This document shows, one piece after another, positions 24,153-32,756 of a DNA stretch of 64,000 nt; the first letter of the stretch is position 1, and every line of letters starts with the position of its first letter. The translations under genes were made by a program, and so were the position numbers. The notes beneath the pieces were generated by a model, which did not search any database, had not been told where the DNA came from, and saw only the letters and a program-made list of their open reading frames with translations. Origin of the DNA: Shouchella clausii (GTDB lineage: Bacteria; Bacillota; Bacilli; Bacillales; Bacillaceae_D); assembly GCF_002250115.1 (NCBI RefSeq), contig NZ_CP019985.1:1798001-1862000 (forward strand). Reading direction: 5' to 3'.

Positions 24153-24220
24153 AGTCGTCACACTTCCTTTTGTTTTTTGTTACCTCATCCTTGAGGATTT
24201 GTAGAAGCGCTGTGCTTCTA
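24153..24220 (-). promoter_or_regulatory. hag leader with candidate CsrA sites
   Basis: In the RNA sense the leader has a hairpin ATCC-TCAA-GGAT carrying CAAGGATG, and a second GGA in AAAAGGAAGTG at the ribosome site. In B. subtilis CsrA represses hag through two GGA sites in the same arrangement. No csrA or fliW is in the window, so this is by analogy. Confidence 0.45.
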
Positions 24221-24226
24221 ATTTTT

Positions 24227-24253
24227 TTATCGGATTGTCTGGAGAATTGTTTA
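24227..24253 (-). promoter_or_regulatory. Sigma-D (SigD) promoter of hag
   Basis: On the minus strand TAAA-N15-TCCGATAA, close to the motility sigma consensus TAAA-N15-GCCGATAT, about 75 bases before the hag ATG. Confidence 0.8.
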
Positions 24254-24585
24254 CAGGCTTTTGAGGATTTTTTTGATTAGACCTTAGTCTCATTTAAATT
24301 TATTCTCAACAGGGAAAAGAGAGTAAGAAATTAATGCGTTTAAATGGCTAAAAGTAGCTTTTTCCAGCTTGAAAATAGAAGAAATAAAAAATAAAATCTT
24401 TGTAATAAAGGTAGATGGAAGGTCTTTGGAAGTGGTAAAATAGTTTTGCTTGATGCATTCTGACATTAATTTAATATGTATTTATGCCTTCATGTCATAT
24501 TTGTCTTTTTAAATAGACCAAAAGAATCGTTTTATGTCATGATTCTAAAAAAACCACAAAATCCTTTAAAGTTAGTGTATATTAG

Positions 24586-24612
24586 TCAATAATCGACTTT
24601 TTTAGCCGATAT
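24586..24612 (+). promoter_or_regulatory. Candidate sigma-D promoter pointing at galU and the polysaccharide cluster
   Basis: TCAA-N15-GCCGATAT: a perfect -10 octamer and a one-mismatch -35 at the ideal spacing, on the + strand. Transcription would run into the structured leader at 24620. Confidence 0.55.
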
Positions 24613-24619
24613 AAGTAGA

Positions 24620-24835
24620 ATGGGTTCGGTTACGCCTTCTTTACCGTTATCAAGGAAGGTACTCGGCCATGCTAAGGGAAGCATCGTTCCTTAGGCGCAT
24701 GTCGCCGCCAGCATGGTGTGAGGGGAGGTTCGATGCCTCAAGGGCTAAGCCCAAAACACTAGAGCGAATCGAAAAGATAGAAAAACGCTTACATCCTTGG
24801 CGCGTGAGCCTTTTTCTATCTTTTTTATTTTGTGA
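24620..24835 (+). ncRNA. Structured leader RNA candidate (possibly an EAR/epsC-type antiterminator) with terminator
   Basis: A 160-base stretch with no coding potential but dense short complementary pairs: ATGCT/AGCAT around 24670, GGCG/CGCC around 24696, GAGG/CCTC around 24726 and GGGCT/AGCCC around 24741. It is followed by a perfect 14-bp terminator stem AAAAGATAGAAAAA / TTTTTCTATCTTTT (24772-24824) running into T6, just before galU. Position ahead of a long exopolysaccharide operon is where the EAR (epsC) processive antitermination RNA occurs in other Bacillales. The class is a guess; the structure and terminator are visible. Confidence 0.5.
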
Positions 24836-24853
24836 ACACGGAGGGAATCAATT

Positions 24854-25732
24854 ATGTCAAAAGTAAAAAAAGCGATTATCCCAGCAGCTGGCCTTGGAAC
24901 ACGCTTCTTGCCAGCGACAAAAGCAATGCCGAAAGAAATGCTGCCAATTGTCGATAAACCGACTATCCAATACATCATTGAAGAAGCGATTGAAGCGGGC
25001 ATCGAAGACATCATTATTGTGACAGGCAAAGGGAAGCGGGCGATTGAAGACCATTTCGACCATTCATTTGAACTTGAACAAAACTTGTTCAACAAAGGCA
25101 AACTCGACATGCTCGAAAAAGTCCAAGCTTCATCAAAAGTCGAACTCCACTACATACGGCAAAAAGAACCAAAAGGACTTGGCCATGCCGTCTGGTGCGC
25201 TCGTAAATTTATCGGCAATGAACCATTTGCCGTTCTCCTTGGTGACGATATTGTTCAGGCAGAAACGCCAGGACTCAAACAACTTATGAACCAATACGAC
25301 CAAACCGAACGCTCCGTCATTGGCGTCCAATCCGTACCGGAAAACGAAACGCGCCGCTACGGCATCATCGACCCAGAATCACAAAACGGCCGTCTTTACC
25401 GAGTATCCAGCTTTGTTGAAAAACCAAAACAAGGCACAGCGCCATCCAACTTAGCAATCATGGGACGCTATATCCTCACGCCAGAGATTTTTACTTTCCT
25501 AGAAAAACAAGAAACAGGCGCTGGCGGCGAAATCCAGCTAACCGATGCGATCCAAACATTGAATGAACAACAAAGCGTCTACGCCTACGACTTTGAAGGC
25601 AAACGTTTCGACGTTGGCGAAAAACTCGGCTTCGTCCTCACGCAATTGGAATTTGCGTTGGAGCGGGAGGAACTAAGAGATGCGTTGTTGGAGAAGATGC
25701 GGGAGTATGTTCAACTTTACTATATTAAATAA
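24854..25732 (+). CDS. galU: UTP-glucose-1-phosphate uridylyltransferase
   Basis: 292 residues from an ATG preceded by ACGGAGGGAATCAATT. Nucleotidyl-transferase signature at the N terminus, [20 protein letters not shown] with [20 protein letters not shown], later VLLGDDIV (metal site) and FVEKPK. It makes UDP-glucose from glucose-1-phosphate and UTP, feeding the UDP-glucose dehydrogenase at 36139 and glucosylation of wall polymers. It is the GC-richer left border of the polysaccharide cluster and would be transcribed through the structured leader. Confidence 0.94.
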   Translation: MSKVKKAIIPAAGLGTRFLPATKAMPKEMLPIVDKPTIQYIIEEAIEAGIEDIIIVTGKGKRAIEDHFDHSFELEQNLFNKGKLDMLEKVQASSKVELHYIRQKEPKGLGHAVWCARKFIGNEPFAVLLGDDIVQAETPGLKQLMNQYDQTERSVIGVQSVPENETRRYGIIDPESQNGRLYRVSSFVEKPKQGTAPSNLAIMGRYILTPEIFTFLEKQETGAGGEIQLTDAIQTLNEQQSVYAYDFEGKRFDVGEKLGFVLTQLEFALEREELRDALLEKMREYVQLYYIK

Positions 25733-25753
25733 TTCGCTATTGAGGAGAGATAG

Positions 25754-27580
25754 TTGTTAATGAAGATGAAGCAAAGGTTACTAGCCCTAATATTAATCGA
25801 TTCTACAATCGTTCTCTTTTCAATTTACGTATGCAGTTTCATCTTAAATGCAGGGTATCCATCGTTAACAGAAACTCTTGTTGTTAGTTCAATTGTTTTA
25901 CTAGTAGTCCATCATATGTGTGCGTACAAATTTAAACTATACAAACGAGCTTGGGAATACGCAAGTGTATCAGAATTAAAAGCAATCTTATATGCTGTCA
26001 CAATCTCAATTATTAGCACCGGTTTGGTACAACTTCTATTTTTCCAAGAATTTTTTGTCCGTACTCTAATTATGACGTGGATGATGCATGTGATCTTGAT
26101 AGGTGGGTCACGTATGTCTTGGCGTGTTTATAAAGATACATATATGGTAAATAAGAAAGATGGAAAACGTACGTTAATCGTTGGGGCTGGTTCTGCTGGG
26201 ACAATGGTTGTACGGCAATTAAAACAAGATAAAGAGACAACATTAAAGCCAATTGGTTTTCTTGATGATAATTTCACAAAACATGGTTTAGAAATTATGG
26301 AGTTGCCTGTATTAGGGGGGACAAAAGATATCAATAAATATGTAGAGACTTATAAAGTTGAACATATTATTATCGCAATACCCTCACTAAACAGAGAGGA
26401 TTTAAATAGAATTGTTAAGTTATGTACTGATACAAAAATAAAAACGCAAACACTTCCCCGTGTGGAAGACTTAGTGTTAGGGAGCCTACAAGTAAGTCAA
26501 TTTAAGGATGTCGAGGTAGAAGATTTATTAGGCAGAGAGCCGGTGGAACTTGATGTTGATGGCATTGCTAAGTATATTTCAGGAGAAACGATTCTTGTTA
26601 CCGGCGCGGGCGGATCTATTGGTTCAGAGATTTGTAGGCAGATTGCCCATTTTTCCCCTAAGCAATTAATTTTATTAGGTCATGGTGAAAACAGTATTTA
26701 TACTATTGAAATGGAACTGCGTAGGACAATCCCCGATTTAAGTATTGATACAGAAATTGCCGATATTCAGGATAAAGATAAAATGTATGCTATTATGCAG
26801 AAACGGCGTCCGTATGTTATTTTTCATGCAGCTGCTCATAAGCATGTTCCCCTGATGGAACGAAACCCAGAAGAGGCAGTAAAAAATAATATCATTGGAA
26901 CTAAAAATGTGGCAGAAGCCGCAGATATGGCTGGAGTTAATACTTTTGTGATGATTTCTAGCGATAAAGCTGTCAACCCAACAAGCGTAATGGGAGCAAC
27001 AAAAAGGATTGCAGAAATGGTCATTCAGCACATGGATATGGTAAGTGAAACACGTTTTGTAGCAGTAAGGTTTGGGAACGTTCTTGGAAGCCGCGGCAGC
27101 GTCATCCCTCTATTTAAGGAACAAATTAAAAATGGGGGGCCTGTAACAGTTACTCACCCTGATATGGAACGTTATTTTATGACCATTCCTGAAGCCTCCC
27201 GGTTAGTACTCCAAGCAGGTTCTCTTGCTGAGGGTGGGGAAGTGTTTGTTCTGGATATGGGAGAACCTGTTAAGATTGTTGACCTTGCGAAAAACTTAAT
27301 ACGATTGTCTGGTTATAGTGAAGAGGACATTGGGATTAAATTTACGGGGATTCGCCCTGGAGAAAAAATGTTTGAGGAATTGCTTGATGAAAATGAACTT
27401 CATCAAGAGCAAATTTATCCTAAAATTTATTGTGGGAAAACTCCTCCAATCAACATTGATGTGGTTTATAATTTGATTAATGACTTTTATAAAATTGATC
27501 GTAAAACGTTAAAAGGCGAAGTATTAGGAATCGCTAATTACAGTGTTGATAATTTAAAAGCTCTAGATACTGTGAATTAA
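25754..27580 (+). CDS. Membrane-bound nucleotide-sugar 4,6-dehydratase (PglF/CapD/EpsC type)
   Basis: 608 residues from a TTG (GAGGAGAGATAG upstream; an ATG two codons later is an alternative). Four N-terminal membrane helices (about 10-110), a first Rossmann motif GAGSAGTMVVRQL, then the catalytic long-SDR domain: VTGAGGSIGSEICRQIAHF, DIQDKDKM, HAAAHKHVPLMERNPEEAVK, SSDKAVNPTSVMGATKR (the Ser-Asp-Lys replacement of the usual Tyr-x3-Lys). The family dehydrates UDP-GlcNAc to the 4-keto-6-deoxy sugar. The next gene is the matching aminotransferase, so a 4-amino-4,6-dideoxy sugar is the expected product. Confidence 0.9.
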   Translation: MLMKMKQRLLALILIDSTIVLFSIYVCSFILNAGYPSLTETLVVSSIVLLVVHHMCAYKFKLYKRAWEYASVSELKAILYAVTISIISTGLVQLLFFQEFFVRTLIMTWMMHVILIGGSRMSWRVYKDTYMVNKKDGKRTLIVGAGSAGTMVVRQLKQDKETTLKPIGFLDDNFTKHGLEIMELPVLGGTKDINKYVETYKVEHIIIAIPSLNREDLNRIVKLCTDTKIKTQTLPRVEDLVLGSLQVSQFKDVEVEDLLGREPVELDVDGIAKYISGETILVTGAGGSIGSEICRQIAHFSPKQLILLGHGENSIYTIEMELRRTIPDLSIDTEIADIQDKDKMYAIMQKRRPYVIFHAAAHKHVPLMERNPEEAVKNNIIGTKNVAEAADMAGVNTFVMISSDKAVNPTSVMGATKRIAEMVIQHMDMVSETRFVAVRFGNVLGSRGSVIPLFKEQIKNGGPVTVTHPDMERYFMTIPEASRLVLQAGSLAEGGEVFVLDMGEPVKIVDLAKNLIRLSGYSEEDIGIKFTGIRPGEKMFEELLDENELHQEQIYPKIYCGKTPPINIDVVYNLINDFYKIDRKTLKGEVLGIANYSVDNLKALDTVN

Positions 27581-27598
27581 CGTGAAAGAAGGAGAAAA

Positions 27599-28822
27599 AT
27601 GACTAAATTAAAGCGACAAATTCCTTTCTCTCCTCCTGATATAACAGACGAGGATATAAGAGAGGTTATAGATACTTTAAAGTCTGGTTGGATTACAACT
27701 GGCCCAAAAACCAAAAAATTTGAAGAGCGGATAGCGAATTATTGTATGACAAATAAGGCCGCGGCATTAAATTCTGCTACTGCTTGTATGGAAATGACTT
27801 TAAGACTTTTAGGAATCGGTGAAGGGGACGAAGTAATAACTTCAGCCTATACATACACCGCTTCTGCGAGTGTAATTGATCATGTTGGAGCAAAAATAGT
27901 TTTAGTAGATACGAAAAAAGGTTCATACCATTTAGACTACGATGCAGTTGAGAGGGCTATTACTGAACGTACAAAAGCTATTATCGCAGTTGATATTGCG
28001 GGTGTGATATGTGACTACGAGCGTCTTTTACAAATAGTAGAAGCAAAAAGACATCTTTTTAAAGCAGAAAATTTATTTCAAGAAGCTTTTAATCGGGTAA
28101 TTTTGATTGCTGATGCAGCCCATTCTTTTGGTGCAACTCGTAATTCGAAAATTAGTGGCAGTATTGCAGACTTTACCTGTTTTTCCTTTCATGCTGTTAA
28201 GAACTTAACCACAGGTGAAGGAGGCGCGGTTACTTGGAAAGCATTAAAGGGAATAGACGACAAATTGCTATATCAACAGTATATGAACTTGTCTCTCCAT
28301 GGTCAAAGTAAAGATGCGCTGGCCAAAACAAAACATGGGGCTTGGGAATATGATATTGTATCAACTGCTTATAAATGCAATATGACTGATATTGCAGCAT
28401 CGATTGGTTTACGGCAGTTAGATAGATATGATATCACTTTAGAGAAGAGAAAGCGGATTATTAATAGTTACAAAAAACTATTAAGTAATTCGAAGATAGA
28501 ACCTCTGAATCATTTTAACAAGTTTTCTAACTCGAGTGGACATCTTTTCTTGTGTAGAGTAAAAGGATTAGAGGAAAAAGATAGAAATGAGATAATTGCT
28601 GAAATGGCGGAGAAGGGCATAGCCACTAATGTACATTATAAACCACTCCCGATGCTGACAGCATATATAAGACTTGGATTTAAAATTGAAGATTTTCCAA
28701 ATGCATACGAAATGTATAAAAATGAAATTTCGTTGCCGTTATATACATCCCTTAAGGATTGTGATGTTGATTATACTGCCAATAGTTTTTTGGAAATAGT
28801 AAATAAACGAGATGCCAGGTGA
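27599..28822 (+). CDS. DegT/DnrJ/EryC1-type sugar aminotransferase
   Basis: 407 residues from an ATG (GAAAGAAGGAGAAAA upstream). PLP fold type I sugar aminotransferase: SGWITTGPKTKKFEERIANY, LNSATACMEMTLRLLGIGEG, EVITSAYTYTASASVIDHVG, DAAHSFGAT, and the PLP lysine in SFHAVKNLTTGEGGAV (about residue 200). Such enzymes aminate the C4 ketone made by PglF-like dehydratases. Slightly longer than PglE-like proteins, with an extra stretch around residues 150-165 (EAKRHLFKAENLFQEAF). It is followed with overlap by an ATP-grasp ligase instead of the usual acetyltransferase. Confidence 0.88.
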   Translation: MTKLKRQIPFSPPDITDEDIREVIDTLKSGWITTGPKTKKFEERIANYCMTNKAAALNSATACMEMTLRLLGIGEGDEVITSAYTYTASASVIDHVGAKIVLVDTKKGSYHLDYDAVERAITERTKAIIAVDIAGVICDYERLLQIVEAKRHLFKAENLFQEAFNRVILIADAAHSFGATRNSKISGSIADFTCFSFHAVKNLTTGEGGAVTWKALKGIDDKLLYQQYMNLSLHGQSKDALAKTKHGAWEYDIVSTAYKCNMTDIAASIGLRQLDRYDITLEKRKRIINSYKKLLSNSKIEPLNHFNKFSNSSGHLFLCRVKGLEEKDRNEIIAEMAEKGIATNVHYKPLPMLTAYIRLGFKIEDFPNAYEMYKNEISLPLYTSLKDCDVDYTANSFLEIVNKRDAR

Positions 28823-28827
28823 TAAAC

Positions 28828-29943
28828 TTGAATAAAAAAGTGTTAATTTTAGGTGTAGCTGCAGTACAAAGAGATGCTATTGTAGAACTTAAAAATCAAG
28901 GGCATGAAGTACATGCTTGTGCAATGGCTAAAGATGGTCCTGGAGCTGATGCAGCTGACTATTTTACCAAGATAAATATTTTAGATGAAGAAGCAATAAT
29001 AAATTATGTTAAAAATAATAGCATAGATCTAGTATATTCAGTCGGATCTGATATAGCTATACCAATAGCGAGCTCCATAAGCGAAAAGTTGAACTTGCCT
29101 TACTTCGTTACGAAACAAACAGCATTAATATGTAATAATAAAGATTTAATGAGAAGTACGCTGGGAAGTGATTTTTACGGCAATGTTAAATTTCAAGTTA
29201 TTGAATCAGAGATTGATGATAAAGAGATTATTTTAGAGTACCCTTTTATACTAAAGCCAACAGATTCTCAGGGACAAAGAGGAGTATTCTTAATAAAGAC
29301 CTACGAAGATTTTAAAAAGAACTACCTGGAGGCAAGAAAGTATTCTAGGTCGGGCCGGGTCATTATCGAACAATATATCTCCGGGCCAGAAATATCAGTT
29401 AATGGGTACATTGTTAATGGTGAAGTCAAATTCTTAATTTCTTCTGACAGAGAAACCTGGCCGGAGTATACGGGTTTAATTAAAAAACATGTAGTTCCAT
29501 CCCAAAAGGTGTCAAATAAACTTCAAAAGAATATTTTTGAAATTGCAAGTAAGGCTTGTGAAAAACTAGGGATTTTAAATGGACCTTTTTATCTTCAGAT
29601 GAAGATGGATAATGATTTACCTTATATTATCGAAATTACTCCTAGACTAGATGGTTGTCACATGTGGAAGTTATTAAAATATTATTCGGAAATAAACTTG
29701 ATAAAGTTAACTTTTAACCATTTTTGCACCAATGATACTACCGAACTTAGCAAAATTACTTATACAAAAAAATCTAAATTAACTCTTGAGTTTGCATGTC
29801 AAATTCCTAATACTAAAGTTAATTATGATAATTTCGCTAAAAATACATCTTCCATTTTGGATAGTTATAAATACTACCCAGAAAATTCTGTGGTTAGACC
29901 CATAAATGGTGTATTTGAAAAGATCGGGTATTTTATTCATTAA
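28828..29943 (+). CDS. ATP-grasp domain ligase of the sugar cluster
   Basis: 371 residues from the TTG at 28828 (CCAGGTGATAAAC upstream gives a far better ribosome site than the overlapping GTG at 28819). N-terminal pre-ATP-grasp Rossmann-like domain (NKKVLILGVAAVQRDAIVEL), then ATP-grasp with PFILKPTDSQGQRGVFLIKT (about 140-159), EQYISGPEISVNGYI, and the metal/ADP end IIEITPRLDG. The fold resembles carbamoyl-phosphate-synthase-like and amino-acid ligases that join a carboxylate to an amine. Being next to the aminotransferase, it may acylate the new sugar amine. That function is inferred. Confidence 0.8.
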   Translation: MNKKVLILGVAAVQRDAIVELKNQGHEVHACAMAKDGPGADAADYFTKINILDEEAIINYVKNNSIDLVYSVGSDIAIPIASSISEKLNLPYFVTKQTALICNNKDLMRSTLGSDFYGNVKFQVIESEIDDKEIILEYPFILKPTDSQGQRGVFLIKTYEDFKKNYLEARKYSRSGRVIIEQYISGPEISVNGYIVNGEVKFLISSDRETWPEYTGLIKKHVVPSQKVSNKLQKNIFEIASKACEKLGILNGPFYLQMKMDNDLPYIIEITPRLDGCHMWKLLKYYSEINLIKLTFNHFCTNDTTELSKITYTKKSKLTLEFACQIPNTKVNYDNFAKNTSSILDSYKYYPENSVVRPINGVFEKIGYFIH

Positions 29944-30006
29944 GTTTACTTGGCCAGAATAATTTAAATTCTGGTCAATGAAGGTTTTGGTCTGGAGGGA
30001 TAGATA

Positions 30007-30900
30007 TTGCGAGTTGCAATTACTGGAGGCACAGGATTTCTGGGGAAAATTGTCTATTTGAAGCTGTTAGAAATGGGTTATCAGACTGCTGTTTTAACTA
30101 GAAGCTCCAGCGAAAATAATAACTATATAATAACAGATTACACGACAAACTCGTTAAAAGAAGCATTAAAAGGTTTTGATGCAGTAGTTCATTTAGCAGC
30201 AAAGAGGAGTAACGATAAGCTAATTGCTAACTACAAGGAGAATGAAACTGTTACACAGAATATATATGAAGCATGTGTTTATAATGAAATAAACAATATA
30301 GTATACGCTTCAACTATATCAGTGTACTCAGATATTACATGCTTACCGTGGAATGAGGAATTGTTACCAGACCCTGTTTCAATTTATGGTATTAGTAAAT
30401 TAAGTGGTGAATATTTAGGAAACTATTACTCAAGAAATTATAATCTTAACGTAAAGAATTTAAGGTTAGCTCATTTATTCGGCTTTAATGAGATTAATAA
30501 TTATATGATCAACTTGTTTATTAGACAAGCTTTTAATCAGCTTACGTTAACGTTAAATACACCGAGTAAGGCAAAAAGAGAGTTCCTATATGTTAAAGAT
30601 GCCGCTAAAGCTATAGAATTAGCACTTAGAGAGAGTACACTTTGCGGGAATTTTAATATAGGCAGTGGAGAGGCGTTAACTAATTATGAAGTCGCGAAAA
30701 AAATCAATGAGTGTTTCCACAATGAAGGTAACCTAATAATAAAAGACAATGCCGCGAGCGAAACTATTAACTCTTCGTACATGGATAATAAAAAAGCAGA
30801 ATTGAAATTGAAATTTACTCCTGATTATAGCTTTGATAAAGCGTTAGAAGAAATAAAGGGATTAATGAAAGGTTTGGATAATGTACCAATTTATTATTAA
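30007..30900 (+). CDS. NAD-dependent sugar epimerase/dehydratase (extended SDR)
   Basis: 297 residues from a TTG (CTGGAGGGATAGATA upstream). Cofactor motif RVAITGGTGFLGKIVYLKLL, VVHLAAKRS, and catalytic YGISKLSG (Tyr-x3-Lys). Shorter than typical UDP-glucose epimerases (about 330), comparable to WbpV/FnlB-like reductases. The 3' end overlaps the initiating sugar transferase by 20 bp, as commonly seen where a 4-ketoreductase or epimerase completes the first sugar loaded on undecaprenyl phosphate. Product not determinable. Confidence 0.84.
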   Translation: MRVAITGGTGFLGKIVYLKLLEMGYQTAVLTRSSSENNNYIITDYTTNSLKEALKGFDAVVHLAAKRSNDKLIANYKENETVTQNIYEACVYNEINNIVYASTISVYSDITCLPWNEELLPDPVSIYGISKLSGEYLGNYYSRNYNLNVKNLRLAHLFGFNEINNYMINLFIRQAFNQLTLTLNTPSKAKREFLYVKDAAKAIELALRESTLCGNFNIGSGEALTNYEVAKKINECFHNEGNLIIKDNAASETINSSYMDNKKAELKLKFTPDYSFDKALEEIKGLMKGLDNVPIYY

Positions 30901-31468
30901 AAGATTGTTAGATATACTTATTGCTTTAATTTTACTTCCTATTTTAATCATTGTTTTTATACCAGTGTTTCTTCTTATTAAATTTGAAGATGGGGGACCT
31001 GTTTTTTACACTGGTATAAGGATAGGGAAGAATATGAAGCAATTTCATATGTATAAGTTTAGAACCATGAAAGTTAACGCCCCAGACATTAGAAATGGTG
31101 ATGGAACAACCTATAACTCACAAGACGACCCAAGAGTTACTAAAGTTGGGAAATGGCTAAGGGTGACAAGTTTAGATGAAATACCTCAAATAATAAATGT
31201 ACTGATCGGACAGATGAGTTTTATTGGCCCAAGACCTAGTCCTTTAGGAGATAAGAGTAATTATCCTGACGACTTTTTTAAAAAATTCGAAGTTTTACCG
31301 GGGATAACTGGATATAACCAAGCACTTCATCGGAATTCTTCAACAATGGACCAAAGAATTGCTAACGATAAATATTATGTTGAGAACATATCTTTTATTT
31401 TAGATGCGAAAATAGTAATTTTAACAATTAGGTCAGTCCTTGGTAGAAAAAACATACATAGAAATTAA
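30881..31468 (+). CDS. Initiating sugar-phosphate transferase (bacterial sugar transferase, EpsL/PglC type)
   Basis: 195 residues from an ATG inside the preceding gene. One re-entrant membrane helix at the N terminus (LLDILIALILLPILIIVFIP), then the catalytic domain with FEDGGPVFYTGIRIGKNMKQ, YKFRTMKVNA, TSLDEIPQIINVLIGQMSF and IGPRPSP. Short monotopic form, as in PglC. It transfers the first sugar-1-phosphate (likely the diamino or amino-deoxy sugar made by the upstream genes) to undecaprenyl phosphate at the inner membrane face. Confidence 0.9.
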   Translation: MYQFIIKRLLDILIALILLPILIIVFIPVFLLIKFEDGGPVFYTGIRIGKNMKQFHMYKFRTMKVNAPDIRNGDGTTYNSQDDPRVTKVGKWLRVTSLDEIPQIINVLIGQMSFIGPRPSPLGDKSNYPDDFFKKFEVLPGITGYNQALHRNSSTMDQRIANDKYYVENISFILDAKIVILTIRSVLGRKNIHRN

Positions 31469-31488
31469 ACAAAGGTAAGGTGTGAGTT

Positions 31489-32736
31489 TTGAATAACACT
31501 TTAATACTACTAACCAATTATTATCCTTTTTTCAAAGGGGAAGAGTATTTAGAAACAGAAATTGATTATCTGTCTTCAGAGTTTGAAAAGATAATTATTT
31601 TCCCCACTATGGCATCAAATAAGATGAAAATAAATAGACCTTTGCCTTCAAATGTGCAGGTGGTAAATATTGATATAGATTTATCGAGAGGGAAGAAAAT
31701 TCAACTACTTTCTAAAACAAAAATGTATATTAACAAAGAGTTTAAACAAATTTTAAAAGAGGAGAAGCATCTAAGTATAATCAATAAATTATATTCCACT
31801 TACTTTGAAGCAAGAAGTAATTATGTTTATAGTAAGATAACAAAAGAGCTAAATAAAATAAATTTTTCAGGGAAGAAAGTTACAATTTATAGTTATTGGT
31901 TTTATGTTACAGCTAGAGTAGCAGTAAGTTTAAAGAATAAGTACTTTAAGGATAAAGATATATATACAGTTTCAAGAGCTCATCGTTATGATCTATATGA
32001 AAATGAAGCCCCATTAAAATTTTTACCACATAGAAATTATCTTTTGAAAAATTTAGATCAGGTTTTTCCTTGTTCTCAAAATGGCGCTGAATTCTTAACA
32101 AATAATTACCCTATTTATAAAGATAAGATTGAAGTTAAAAGGTTAGGAACCACAAAACAAAATATTAAAGTGAAAAAACCTAAGCAGTGTTTTCGAATTG
32201 TTACTTGTTCAGCGTTACGAAAGGTAAAAAGAGTTGATATGTTAGTGGATGCTTTGGAAGAATTAGATATAAATAAAATAAACTATGAATGGGTTCACAT
32301 TGGTAGTGGAACAGAGTTTAATAAAATCAAATCAAAAGCAGAGAAACAATTAAACAGAAAAAATTATAAATTCTTAGGTTCCCTTAAGAATAAAGAAGTA
32401 ATAAAGTGGTATAAGCAAAATGATGTTAGTGTGTTTGTAAATTTGTCTTCTTCTGAAGGAGTACCAGTTTCCATAATGGAGGCAATGTCTTTGGGTATTC
32501 CAGTAATTGCCACGGATGTAGGTGGAACAAAAGAGCTTGTTAGAGACAAGGTAAATGGATTTTTACTAAATCAATATTGTAATAAAAGTGATGTGGCTAA
32601 TACTCTAATTAAGTTTTATCAACTAGAAGACAACGTAGAAGAAAAAATGAGACAGTCTGCTTTAAATATGTGGATTCAAAGTTGTGATGCTGAGAAATTA
32701 TATAAGGAATTTGCAATGATGTTAAGAGTATCTTAA
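31489..32736 (+). CDS. Glycosyltransferase family 4
   Basis: 415 residues from a TTG (GGTAAGGTGTGAGTT upstream). GT-B fold; the C-terminal donor domain is recognisable: IVTCSALRKVKRVDMLVDAL, YEWVHIGSGTEF, FLGSLKNKEVIKWYK and the E-x7-E-like SSEGVPVSIMEAMSLGIPVI followed by ATDVGGTKELV. The N-terminal acceptor part is divergent and AT-rich. It presumably adds one sugar to the lipid-linked repeat unit; donor and linkage are unknown. Confidence 0.87.
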   Translation: MNNTLILLTNYYPFFKGEEYLETEIDYLSSEFEKIIIFPTMASNKMKINRPLPSNVQVVNIDIDLSRGKKIQLLSKTKMYINKEFKQILKEEKHLSIINKLYSTYFEARSNYVYSKITKELNKINFSGKKVTIYSYWFYVTARVAVSLKNKYFKDKDIYTVSRAHRYDLYENEAPLKFLPHRNYLLKNLDQVFPCSQNGAEFLTNNYPIYKDKIEVKRLGTTKQNIKVKKPKQCFRIVTCSALRKVKRVDMLVDALEELDINKINYEWVHIGSGTEFNKIKSKAEKQLNRKNYKFLGSLKNKEVIKWYKQNDVSVFVNLSSSEGVPVSIMEAMSLGIPVIATDVGGTKELVRDKVNGFLLNQYCNKSDVANTLIKFYQLEDNVEEKMRQSALNMWIQSCDAEKLYKEFAMMLRVS

Positions 32737-32756
32737 TAACTTAGGCAGGAGTAAAA

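Noticed and set aside
24669-24866. 65-residue open frame in the galU leader
   Set aside because: Covers the paired leader and terminator, overlaps the galU start, and has no ribosome site.
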